The notes under the pieces were generated by a model. The model was not told where the DNA came from. It saw only the letters and a list, made by a program, of their open reading frames with translations, and ran no database searches. The position numbers and the translations under genes are program-made. This document shows positions 28,280 to 35,457 of a DNA stretch of 64,000 nucleotides, piece after piece. The stretch is from Dyella mobilis (GTDB lineage: Bacteria > Pseudomonadota > Gammaproteobacteria > Xanthomonadales > Rhodanobacteraceae). The DNA lies in NCBI RefSeq assembly GCF_016904945.1, contig NZ_JADIKF010000038.1:416241-480240 (forward strand), given 5' to 3'. Within the stretch, counting starts at the first letter, position 1. Every line of letters starts with the position of its first letter.

Positions 28280-29116
28280 ATGTCCCGCCTCGCCCAGTTC
28301 GCCGTTTTTGGCCATCCGATCGCGCACAGCCTGTCGCCGCAGATCCATCAGGCTTTTGCGCAGCAATTCGGTATTGCGCTCCAATACCGCACCATCGATG
28401 CGGCACCTGACGCATTTGCCGATGCCGTGCGCCGCTTCTTCGCGCAAGAGGACGGACGCGGCGCGAACGTCACCCTGCCCCACAAGCACGCCGCTTTCGC
28501 CCTGGCCGACGAACGCAGCCAGGCCGCCACGCGCGCGGGCACGGCCAATGTGCTGACCCGCCTCGCGGACGGCCGGCTCGCGGCGCACAACACGGACGGC
28601 GCGGCGATGGTGCGCGACCTCACCGATCGCCACGATCTGGATCTGCGCGGCCACGACGCGCTTCTGCTAGGCGCAGGCGGCGCGGCCCGCGCGGTGGCCT
28701 GGTCGCTGTTCGAAGCAGGCGTGAGTACGCTGACCATCGTCAATCGTTCACCTGAAGCCGCCGATGCGCTGGCCGATGCAATCGGCGAACCGGCGCGCGT
28801 GCATACGCGCTATTGGGACGACCTGGGCCACATCGGCAGCTTCGATCTCGTCGTCAACGCCACCTCGGCCGGCACGCTCGGCCAGTCGCTCACCTTGCCG
28901 TTTTCGCTGATCGGATCGCGAGCTGCCTGCTACGACCTGGGCTACGGTCCGTCGGCGTTCGGTTTTCTCGCCTGGGCGCGGGCCGCCGGCGCGCGCTATG
29001 CGCACGACGGCCTGGGCATGCTGGTGGAACAGGCAGCCGACGCCTTCCAGCTGTGGCACGGCAGACGGCCGGATACCGGCCCGGTTTATCAATCGCTGAG
29101 TACGCGGAGCAGCTGA
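28280..29116 (+). CDS. aroE: Shikimate dehydrogenase
   Basis: AroE reduces 3-dehydroshikimate to shikimate with NADPH in aromatic amino acid synthesis. The 278-residue protein has the substrate-binding SLSPQIHQ start and catalytic K69 (NVTLPHKH). It also has the second catalytic Asp in AHNTDGAA and the dinucleotide-binding GAGGAARAVAW with NRS after it. The ATG at 28280 is preceded by AAGGAG. A cysteine-cluster protein gene begins directly after the stop codon. Confidence 0.96.
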   Translation: MSRLAQFAVFGHPIAHSLSPQIHQAFAQQFGIALQYRTIDAAPDAFADAVRRFFAQEDGRGANVTLPHKHAAFALADERSQAATRAGTANVLTRLADGRLAAHNTDGAAMVRDLTDRHDLDLRGHDALLLGAGGAARAVAWSLFEAGVSTLTIVNRSPEAADALADAIGEPARVHTRYWDDLGHIGSFDLVVNATSAGTLGQSLTLPFSLIGSRAACYDLGYGPSAFGFLAWARAAGARYAHDGLGMLVEQAADAFQLWHGRRPDTGPVYQSLSTRSS

Positions 29117-29371
29117 GTGGATTGCAGATCCGGTTGCGGTGCATGTTGCATTGCGCCGTCGATCACATCGCCAATTCCGGGCATGCCGCACGGCAAGCCC
29201 GCAGGTGTTCGCTGCATTCAGCTGACCGAGGACAACCGTTGCGCCATCTTTGGCAAACCGGAGCGTCCAGATTTCTGTGCCAGGTTAAAGCCGTCCGTGG
29301 AGATGTGTGGCAGCGACCGCGAACAGGCCATGCTTTGGCTAAACAGGATGGAAAAGCTCACTGCGCCATAA
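29117..29371 (+). CDS. YkgJ-family cysteine-cluster protein
   Basis: An 84-residue protein of the YkgJ/UPF0153 group, which carries a CxxxCxxCC-type cluster thought to bind zinc or an iron-sulfur centre. Cysteines appear at 3, 7, 10 and 11 ([11 protein letters not shown]), then at 33, 42, 54 and 64. The GTG start abuts the aroE stop codon, so translation is probably coupled. Function unknown; the coupling to aroE may be only transcriptional convenience. Confidence 0.82.
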   Translation: MDCRSGCGACCIAPSITSPIPGMPHGKPAGVRCIQLTEDNRCAIFGKPERPDFCARLKPSVEMCGSDREQAMLWLNRMEKLTAP

Positions 29372-29372
29372 A

Positions 29373-29399
29373 AAACGGGAGGCTGGACGCCTCCCGTTT
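29373..29399. terminator. Bidirectional terminator between ykgJ-like and VOC genes
   Basis: An 11-bp stem (AAACGGGAGGC and complement) with a TGGAC loop between two converging genes, T-run on the plus side and A-run on the other. Confidence 0.88.
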
Positions 29400-29410
29400 C
29401 TGATCGGCCT

Positions 29411-29818
29411 TTATGCCCGGCCAAAACCGGCTCGATAGGCTTCCGCGGCATCCTCCCGCGTATTGATCTCGACCATGACGCCGCCGGGAATCCGGCAGAA
29501 GAAGCGCGAACCCCTTGGGTGCCGGATCACCTCGGTTTCGAACTCGACCCCGTTCGTCTTGAAGTCTTCATACGTGGCGAGGACATCGGCAGCGCTGGGC
29601 AGCTCGAAGCCGATGTGGAAGTTGTCGGGCCACTGCACGGCGCGATCGGCAGCGTCTTCAATGACGATATCGAAATCGTGCCGCTTCAAGATCTTGCTGG
29701 TGTCGAAGTCCGAAACGGTACAACCGAGATGGCGCACAAAAAATGATGCCGTTGCATTCACATCACTGGAAGGAAAGCTGATGTGATTGAACTTCATGGT
29801 GTTGGAAACATTGAGCAT
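29411..29818 (-). CDS. VOC (glyoxalase/dioxygenase-fold) protein
   Basis: A 135-residue single-domain vicinal-oxygen-chelate protein. Paired beta-alpha-beta-beta-beta units are suggested by KFNHISFPSSDVNATASFFVRHLGC and FHIGFELPSAADV (parts of longer strands). The C-terminal metal Glu lies in MVEINTRE. H near residue 11 and E near 122 are the likely metal ligands. The ATG at 29818 has a GGAG ribosome site; an internal ATG seven codons on is possible. Glyoxalase, fosfomycin-resistance or dioxygenase roles cannot be told apart here. Confidence 0.82.
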   Translation of the reverse strand: MLNVSNTMKFNHISFPSSDVNATASFFVRHLGCTVSDFDTSKILKRHDFDIVIEDAADRAVQWPDNFHIGFELPSAADVLATYEDFKTNGVEFETEVIRHPRGSRFFCRIPGGVMVEINTREDAAEAYRAGFGRA

Positions 29819-30188
29819 TGCAGACTCCACAGAGAGCGGGAGCCACTTCATCGGCGAGCATGATCGCGGGATGTGCTGCACTGAAGACGCCACACAACAC
29901 CCACAACCGCGGCTCGAAAGAGCAGTGGCTGAATTGGGCGTTGGTTGACGTAAACGCTTACGGCTGCCGGGCGGCAGCGGGCGCGATTGTATATCAGCGT
30001 CGCCTCGCCCGTGGCAATAAAAGCTCCGGCAATGGTGCAGGAGGATAATGACCTTCGCTCGTGGACAGCTTTCCAGCGCGATACCTTGCGCGCCGCAAGT
30101 TCCTGTGTCCGCGGATTTGGCCTGTCTAAATTCGGGGTCGTGCTAGCGTGGCCGGACGGGGGGCATCACTTCGCGGGGAGTTGCGCAA
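29819..30188. other. 370-base intergenic region upstream of the PNGase A-like gene
   Basis: No gene is supported. At 29950-29961 it holds GTAAACGCTTAC, a near-palindrome with the central CG typical of LacI/GalR-family operators. The PNGase-like start codon is about 230 bases downstream. A GGAG-like ribosome site (GGGGAG) precedes the ATG at 30189. Confidence 0.45.
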
Positions 30189-31970
30189 ATGTTGCCGATG
30201 GGGAGTTTCAGTCGCTGCCTGGCCGCGGCCGGGCTTACGTTGTTTTTTGCAGGAGCGGCGCAGGCTGCTCCGGATCCCGGCAGTCCGGTCGGCACGGCCA
30301 ATGTGACCGTCGCCGATCCCACCGTGCCGCGGCCACCGGGTACACCGTGCGTGGTACAGCTTTTCAGCAACGACACGTTCGATGATTTCAACACGCGACC
30401 TTTCAACTACACGCCGCCGGCCGGTTGCGGCACGCGTTGGTCGAAGGTCGTGCTGGAAGCCGATTTCTCGGTGACCGCGGGTCGACAGTTCGACCGCACT
30501 GCCACGATCTTCCTCGACGGCGTCAATCTGTTTTTCGGCACCACGCAGGAACCCACCTCGACGCTAGCGCCGAGTTGGCACGTGGAACGCGATCTGACCG
30601 ACTACAGCGCGCTGTTCCGCAATGCGGGCAATGGACAGGCCGATATCGGCAACATCGTCAACGGCACCTATACCGGCGTCATCCAGGGCAGCGCGCGGTT
30701 GCTGTTCTATCCCGCCTCGGCGGTTGCACCGGCGGCGAAGGTGCCGGATGCGGTCTATCCGATCGGTAGCGATCCGGTGGGCAGCACCGTGCTGCTGCAG
30801 GCATCCGCCAACCAGATGTCGGCGACGCTGACTTTGCCGCGCAACGTCGAGCGCGCGTACCTGGATGTGTTCACCCAGGGCCAGAGCACGCCGGACGAGT
30901 TCTGGTACACCTGCGTACCGACTCAGTACGCAAACCAGACCGGCGAGTGCGGCGGCGGCAATTTCCGCGAAGCTGAAATCAGCATCGACGGCCAGTCCGC
31001 CGGCGTGGCTCCGGTTTATCCGTGGGTCTTTACCGGTGGTGCCGACCTGTTCATCTGGAAACCGACGCCGGGTGTGCAGACGCTCAACTTCTTGCCCTAT
31101 CGCGTTGACTTGACCCCATTTGCAGGTCTCCTCAGCAATGGTTCGCCGCACCAGGTGACGCTGACGCTGGCAGGCGTCAACTACTACTTCATGGCCACGG
31201 CGGCCCTGCTGGTCTATGAGGATCCGCATGCCGCGCAAGTGAGCGGCCAGGTGGTGCGCAATACCCTGGCCGACCAGGCGCCCACGCCGACCATCGGCAG
31301 TACGCTGGCCACCAGCGCATCCGGCGAAACCACCGGCAACGTCACCACCAACCTTAGCCGCCACTTCGTGATCGAAGGGTATGTGAATACGTCGCATGGC
31401 CGCGTCGACACGACGGTGGACCAAACCGTCGCGTTCGCGAACACGGAAATCTTCGACGTCATACCCAACAGCATCTATGACCAGACCACCGAGCAGCTCA
31501 CTTCGGTCGAGGGCCACAGCGTCAGCAGGACCGGCACCTGGGTGAGCAGCGAGTTCCACCAAAGTTACCGCTACCCGTTCTACATGCTGTCCAACCAGAC
31601 CTTCACCGACAGTGCGGGCGATTCCACCATAGAGACCAACATCCGTCAGGGTTTCGACGAGCACGTGGCTTTCTCCGTCGACGGCTTCCCGCTGTATGCG
31701 GCCGATGTGCACAACCACCACGAAGGCTCGGATTCCATCGACTACGACGCCAACTACGACATCCTCAGCCACGCGGGCCAGAACAGTAAGCAAGTATTTA
31801 CGTTCCGCGATTCGCTGGGCGGTTGCTATCGTGCCAGTGTCTCGGCGGCCAATGACGTGGTGACCGGCTACAACAGCGGAAACGGTTGTCCGGGCCAACA
31901 GAACCGGGTGTTCTGGTTCAGCCATCCGGACGGCGCCCCCTTCGGCGCCAGTCCCTTGCCGGCGTGGTAA
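30189..31970 (+). CDS. Secreted PNGase A-family peptide N-glycosidase
   Basis: A 593-residue exported protein of the plant-type peptide-N4-(N-acetyl-beta-glucosaminyl)asparagine amidase A family, which removes whole N-glycans from glycoproteins and tolerates core alpha-1,3-fucose. It has a signal peptide (about 1-26, cleavage near AQA). The family blocks are clear: KVVLEADFSVTAGRQFDR, IFLDGVNLFFGTTQEPT, WHVERDLTDYSALF, NGTYTGVIQGSARLLFYP and NVERAYLDVFTQGQ. Acid-stable members are known from related genera such as Dyella and Rudaea (recollection). It stands alone with its own terminator and may release glycans from plant or fungal glycoproteins. Confidence 0.88.
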   Translation: MLPMGSFSRCLAAAGLTLFFAGAAQAAPDPGSPVGTANVTVADPTVPRPPGTPCVVQLFSNDTFDDFNTRPFNYTPPAGCGTRWSKVVLEADFSVTAGRQFDRTATIFLDGVNLFFGTTQEPTSTLAPSWHVERDLTDYSALFRNAGNGQADIGNIVNGTYTGVIQGSARLLFYPASAVAPAAKVPDAVYPIGSDPVGSTVLLQASANQMSATLTLPRNVERAYLDVFTQGQSTPDEFWYTCVPTQYANQTGECGGGNFREAEISIDGQSAGVAPVYPWVFTGGADLFIWKPTPGVQTLNFLPYRVDLTPFAGLLSNGSPHQVTLTLAGVNYYFMATAALLVYEDPHAAQVSGQVVRNTLADQAPTPTIGSTLATSASGETTGNVTTNLSRHFVIEGYVNTSHGRVDTTVDQTVAFANTEIFDVIPNSIYDQTTEQLTSVEGHSVSRTGTWVSSEFHQSYRYPFYMLSNQTFTDSAGDSTIETNIRQGFDEHVAFSVDGFPLYAADVHNHHEGSDSIDYDANYDILSHAGQNSKQVFTFRDSLGGCYRASVSAANDVVTGYNSGNGCPGQQNRVFWFSHPDGAPFGASPLPAW

Positions 31971-31976
31971 TGAATG

Positions 31977-32013
31977 GCCGGTACCCCCTCGGATGGCTCG
32001 AGGGGGTACCGGC
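31977..32013 (+). terminator. Terminator after the PNGase A-like gene
   Basis: A 15-bp perfect stem (GCCGGTACCCCCTCG and complement) with a 7-base loop, then ATGCTAGTTTTG. It ends the transcript 7 bases after the stop codon. Confidence 0.88.
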
Positions 32014-32068
32014 ATGCTAGTTTTGTCGGTATGTGACAGGAGCACCACGCTCCATGGAGTCTTTACCG

Positions 32069-32365
32069 ATGCGTACCCGTCTGCTTGCCCTTTCCATCCT
32101 TGGCGTGACCGTCGCGCTTGCCGGCTGCCATCACGCCAAGCGTCCGGATGGATCGCGGGTGGAGAAGGGCGGGGTGGCGAACATGCAGCCGTTCGAGACC
32201 TTCATTGCCACGCATCCGACGCCGGAACAGTTCAAGGCGATGTATCCGGGTGTGCAGTTGATGATGCCGGGCATGATCAGCACCATGGAAATCCGCTACG
32301 ACAACACCCGCTTCTTTCCGTCGCTGGACAAGGACGGGCACATCATCGGCGGCGATTTCCACTGA
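32069..32365 (+). CDS. Small lipoprotein
   Basis: A 98-residue predicted lipoprotein. The signal ends in VALAGC (lipidated C20), followed by HHAKRPDGSRVEKGG. The mature part has THPTPEQFKAMYPGVQLMMPG, with the sense of a compact domain that I do not recognise. GGAGT precedes the ATG at 32069. The frame is open upstream to 32033, but the signal sequence fixes the start. Envelope function unknown. Confidence 0.75.
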   Translation: MRTRLLALSILGVTVALAGCHHAKRPDGSRVEKGGVANMQPFETFIATHPTPEQFKAMYPGVQLMMPGMISTMEIRYDNTRFFPSLDKDGHIIGGDFH

Positions 32366-32380
32366 GCTCGATCCGGGCTT

Positions 32381-32399
32381 TGTGACAGCGCCTGTCACA
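32381..32399. terminator. Short inverted repeat after the lipoprotein gene
   Basis: TGTGACAG and CTGTCACA are separated by 3 bases, 16 bases past the stop codon. It may act as a weak terminator. It resembles a CRP/Clp site, but the spacing between half-sites is 9 rather than 6. Confidence 0.45.
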
Positions 32400-32459
32400 T
32401 TCGACAGGCAGAGTCATTTTGCTGACATCTTTGACGACTAACCTGCCGCGACAGCGGGG

Positions 32460-32482
32460 GCTGCTCTGTTGCACAGAGCAGC
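32460..32482 (+). promoter_or_regulatory. Leader hairpin upstream of the membrane-anchored TPR-like gene
   Basis: GCTGCTCTGT and its complement form a 10-bp perfect stem with a 3-base loop. It ends 30 bases before the ATG at 32513, so it is either in the 5' leader or an operator. Confidence 0.5.
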
Positions 32483-32512
32483 TGCGATTCCACGCAATAG
32501 CGCCAGGTCAGC

Positions 32513-33055
32513 ATGTCTTCTTCCAATTCCACTGGGCCGAATCGGCGCGGGTTGTTGTTTGTCGCCTTCGCGGTGGTCCTGGCCGTGGCGGGCGGCGCTT
32601 TTTGGTACACCCATGCAGGCACGGGCGCGAAGCAGGGCGGCCACGAAGCCAATGACGGCAGTGACGTAGGCATCTTGCTTGGGCTGGCCGACACCGCTTA
32701 TCACGATAAGCACCTGGTCGCCCCGGTGGGCAGCAACGTGTATGAGTTCTATTTCAGCGTATTGCAGCTCGATCCGAACGATGCCATCGCCATGCAACGC
32801 CTGAAAGAAACCTTCAAGCCTGCCTGCGACGCCGTCGAGGCCACCATCAACTCCGGCGACCTCGACGAGGCGCAACGCGAATTGTCGCTGCTGCGCATGT
32901 ACGACCCGCACAATTACAAGCTGGCGTTGCTCGGCAGCGTGCTGGACGCGCAGCGCGTGATCGAGCGCCGCGAGCACGAAGCCGAAGCGGCGCGCATCCA
33001 GGCGCAGCAGGCGGCTGGCGGGCAGAATGCCAACTGGGTCTATCCGGCCAGATAG
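32513..33055 (+). CDS. Membrane-anchored TPR-like protein
   Basis: A 180-residue protein with a short basic cytoplasmic start, one membrane helix (about 13-32) and an extracytoplasmic helical domain. NVYEFYFSVLQLDPNDAIAM and SGDLDEAQRELSLLRMYDPH look like a TPR pair, and a charged coiled helix (ERREHEAEAARIQAQQAA) follows. Similar arrangements occur in the front half of some xanthomonad TonB-like proteins, but there is no TonB domain here. Its 3' end overlaps the converging carbonic anhydrase gene by 16 bases. Confidence 0.68.
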   Translation: MSSSNSTGPNRRGLLFVAFAVVLAVAGGAFWYTHAGTGAKQGGHEANDGSDVGILLGLADTAYHDKHLVAPVGSNVYEFYFSVLQLDPNDAIAMQRLKETFKPACDAVEATINSGDLDEAQRELSLLRMYDPHNYKLALLGSVLDAQRVIERREHEAEAARIQAQQAAGGQNANWVYPAR

Positions 33056-33573
33056 ACGTCTTTCAGGCGTACGTACTGATCGGCCGAGTAGTGCAGTTGC
33101 TCGACCTGTTTGTCGCTGAGCACGCGCACGCGCTGCGCAGGACTGCCCAGCCACAACTCACGCTCGCCGACTACTTTCCCGGGTGGCACGACGCTGCCTG
33201 CGCCGACGAAGCCGTATTTCTTCACCACGGCGCCGTCCAGCACGGTGGCATGCATGCCGATCAGGCAATAATCCTCGATGGTGCAAGCGTGGATGACTGC
33301 TGCATGGCCGATCGTGACGCCTTCGCCGACAATCGTGGGAAAACCGCCAGGCAAATACGGACCGTCGTGCGTGACGTGCACCACCGCGCCATCCTGCACG
33401 TTGCTGCGTGCGCCGATGCGGATGTAATGCACGTCGCCGCGCAGGACGGCACCGGGCCAGATCGAAACGTCGTCGCCCAGCACAACGTCGCCGATCACGG
33501 TCGCGGCGGGATCGACGTAGGTACGGGCACCCAGGGTGGGCATGACGCCCTTGAAGCTGCGCAGATGATTCAT
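33040..33573 (-). CDS. Gamma-class carbonic anhydrase-like protein
   Basis: A 177-residue left-handed beta-helix protein of the gamma carbonic anhydrase/YrdA group. Hexapeptide repeats fill the first 120 residues (for example VIGDVVLGDDVSIWPGAVL). The three metal-ligand histidines are visible near H66 (VVHVTHD), H90 and H95 (TIGHAAVIHAC). Many family members bind zinc, but carbonic anhydrase activity is not proven for YrdA-like proteins. It converges with the TPR-like gene, overlapping it by 16 bases. Confidence 0.9.
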   Translation of the reverse strand: MNHLRSFKGVMPTLGARTYVDPAATVIGDVVLGDDVSIWPGAVLRGDVHYIRIGARSNVQDGAVVHVTHDGPYLPGGFPTIVGEGVTIGHAAVIHACTIEDYCLIGMHATVLDGAVVKKYGFVGAGSVVPPGKVVGERELWLGSPAQRVRVLSDKQVEQLHYSADQYVRLKDVYLAG

Positions 33574-33582
33574 GCGCGCATT

Positions 33583-35352
33583 CTAGCCGGTGACGGTAAG
33601 GTTCTCGTTGCCCGGCGGTGATGTATCGGGCGCGCTCGCCGACAGCACGCGCAGCGTTTCCTGGTAGCCGGCATCCACTGCCAGTTGCCAGTCTTTCCAG
33701 TCCAGCATGCTGACGTGTTCCAGCGGCGGGGTGATCAGCAGATCCGCCCGCTCGATACAGTGCAGGCTGGTCTCCTCGCTGTTCACCATCGCAGCACGCG
33801 TCAGCGTGGAGACGATGCCGGGCCAGCCGGCACCGCGGCGCTGGCGCATCCACAATCGCCACCACGGCGGTGTGGCGAATTCCTCCGCGTGAGCGCGCAA
33901 CGCAATGTCCGCGCGGATGGCTACGGCGGTGATGTGGGCGATGCCGTCTTCAGCCATGACGTCGGTGGGCAGGTTGTCGACCAGGGCGCCGTCGACGTAG
34001 ACGTGCCCGTGATGCAGCACCGGCGGCAGGATGCCGGGAATCGAACTGCTGGCGCGCAGCCACAGCCACAATGGACCGTGCCGATGCACCACCCTGCCCT
34101 CGCCGGAAAGATTGGTGGAAACGCAGAAAAACGGCCGCTCCAGATCTTCGATATCGATGGCGCCGAATGCCCGTCGCAGCATCAGGGCGGCGCGGCGCCC
34201 GCGCGTCAATGCGACAAATGGCAAGGTCCAGTCCGACAGCGGCTTTCCGCGCACGAAGGCGTCGTAATAGATGCGCATCATGTCGTCGATGCTCCACATG
34301 TTGGCGAGCCCGGCGCCGATGATCGCGCCGATGCTGGTGCCGCCGACCGCATCGAATTCGTGCCCGGCTTCGCGCAGTGCGCGCAACGCGCCCAGATGTG
34401 CCAGCCCGCGTGCGCCGCCGCCCGCCAGCACCAGGCCGCGTGCGTGGCCGCTGATCAATCGCGCGATACGGGGAATGTCGCTCTCCCCGCAAATGTGGTG
34501 ATGCTGCAATTCCCCGCTGAATTCGGCACGCCAGCGGCGGGCCGCTCCCGGCATGACCCGATGGCCCGGATGCATCAACAACAGATGCCGTGGACGATGA
34601 CGCACGCGGGCAGGATGTCCCGGTGCCGCCTCGGGCCAGGGACGCGCGGGTTGCGCCGCCAGCGCGGGTAGCAGCAACACGTCGGCCTGGCGCAGGCAGC
34701 GCATGCGCCACGATGCGTCGCCAGTGCTGTCCAGGTAGATCACGAAGCGCGCCTGCGCCTCGCGCTCGGCGAACCAGTCGCTGCCGCGGTTGGCGCCGTG
34801 CTCGGCATCGACCACCAGGCAACTGCCATAAGCCTCCAGCGCCTGCGCGAGCTGGATGGCCAGGCCGCGCACGGGCACGCCGTTATCGACCGGGAGGATG
34901 GCGAAGGTGCGGGGCTTGTCCGGCGGTTCGTCGTGGCGCTCGCGGCGCAGCAGGCGGTCCATGGCTTGCCGGGCTACTTCCAGCATGGCGCGCGGGTGGC
35001 GCTCGATCAGGTGCTCGAACAGCTGGCGGTCCAGCCGCAGCAATTCCGAATCGCGCAGGGCGCGCACGCTGTATCGAAAGGGCTCGCCGCTGAGCAGGCT
35101 GATTTCCCCGATGCTGTCGTCCACTGAGACCTGGCGGATCAGGCGCGTGGGGCCGTCGAACACGCCCAGGCTGCCGCTGCGCAACAGGTAGAGCGCATCG
35201 GCGACCTCTCCAGCCTTGAACAGGTATTGGCCGCCGGGCAGGCAGATCCATCGCAGGTTTTCGGCCAATGCCTTGCGTTGCGCATCGTTAATGTGCGCAA
35301 ACAGGGAAATGCGACCGATCAGGGCTGAGGTATCGGCAGGCAGCATATTCAT
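33583..35352 (-). CDS. Patatin-like phospholipase with cyclic-nucleotide-binding domain
   Basis: A 589-residue protein with three parts. An N-terminal cyclic-nucleotide-binding-type domain covers about 10-125 (LPGGQYLFKAGEVADALYLL, GEISLLSGEPFRYSVRA). A less clear middle region spans about 145-300. A C-terminal patatin lipase domain has the oxyanion-hole GGGARG (311-316), nucleophile S340 in GTSIG and catalytic D454 in VDGALVDN. This is the layout of neuropathy-target-esterase-like bacterial proteins. The start ATG at 35352 is chosen because the longer frame runs into the prlC promoter. It is divergent from prlC by about 105 bases. Confidence 0.9.
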   Translation of the reverse strand: MNMLPADTSALIGRISLFAHINDAQRKALAENLRWICLPGGQYLFKAGEVADALYLLRSGSLGVFDGPTRLIRQVSVDDSIGEISLLSGEPFRYSVRALRDSELLRLDRQLFEHLIERHPRAMLEVARQAMDRLLRRERHDEPPDKPRTFAILPVDNGVPVRGLAIQLAQALEAYGSCLVVDAEHGANRGSDWFAEREAQARFVIYLDSTGDASWRMRCLRQADVLLLPALAAQPARPWPEAAPGHPARVRHRPRHLLLMHPGHRVMPGAARRWRAEFSGELQHHHICGESDIPRIARLISGHARGLVLAGGGARGLAHLGALRALREAGHEFDAVGGTSIGAIIGAGLANMWSIDDMMRIYYDAFVRGKPLSDWTLPFVALTRGRRAALMLRRAFGAIDIEDLERPFFCVSTNLSGEGRVVHRHGPLWLWLRASSSIPGILPPVLHHGHVYVDGALVDNLPTDVMAEDGIAHITAVAIRADIALRAHAEEFATPPWWRLWMRQRRGAGWPGIVSTLTRAAMVNSEETSLHCIERADLLITPPLEHVSMLDWKDWQLAVDAGYQETLRVLSASAPDTSPPGNENLTVTG

Positions 35353-35457
35353 GATGGTACGACGTCGCTCGTGACATCGTATGGGTCGCGGAGGGAAATC
35401 CCCGCCTTGATTTCGGTACGCGACGCCAGCACGCTTTCGGGACTGAAGGAGTGAGCC

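Noticed and set aside
32381-32399. TGTGACAG-N3-CTGTCACA as a CRP/Clp binding site
   Set aside because: The TGTGA and TCACA halves are 9 bases apart, not the 6 expected, and it follows a stop codon. A hairpin end is more likely.
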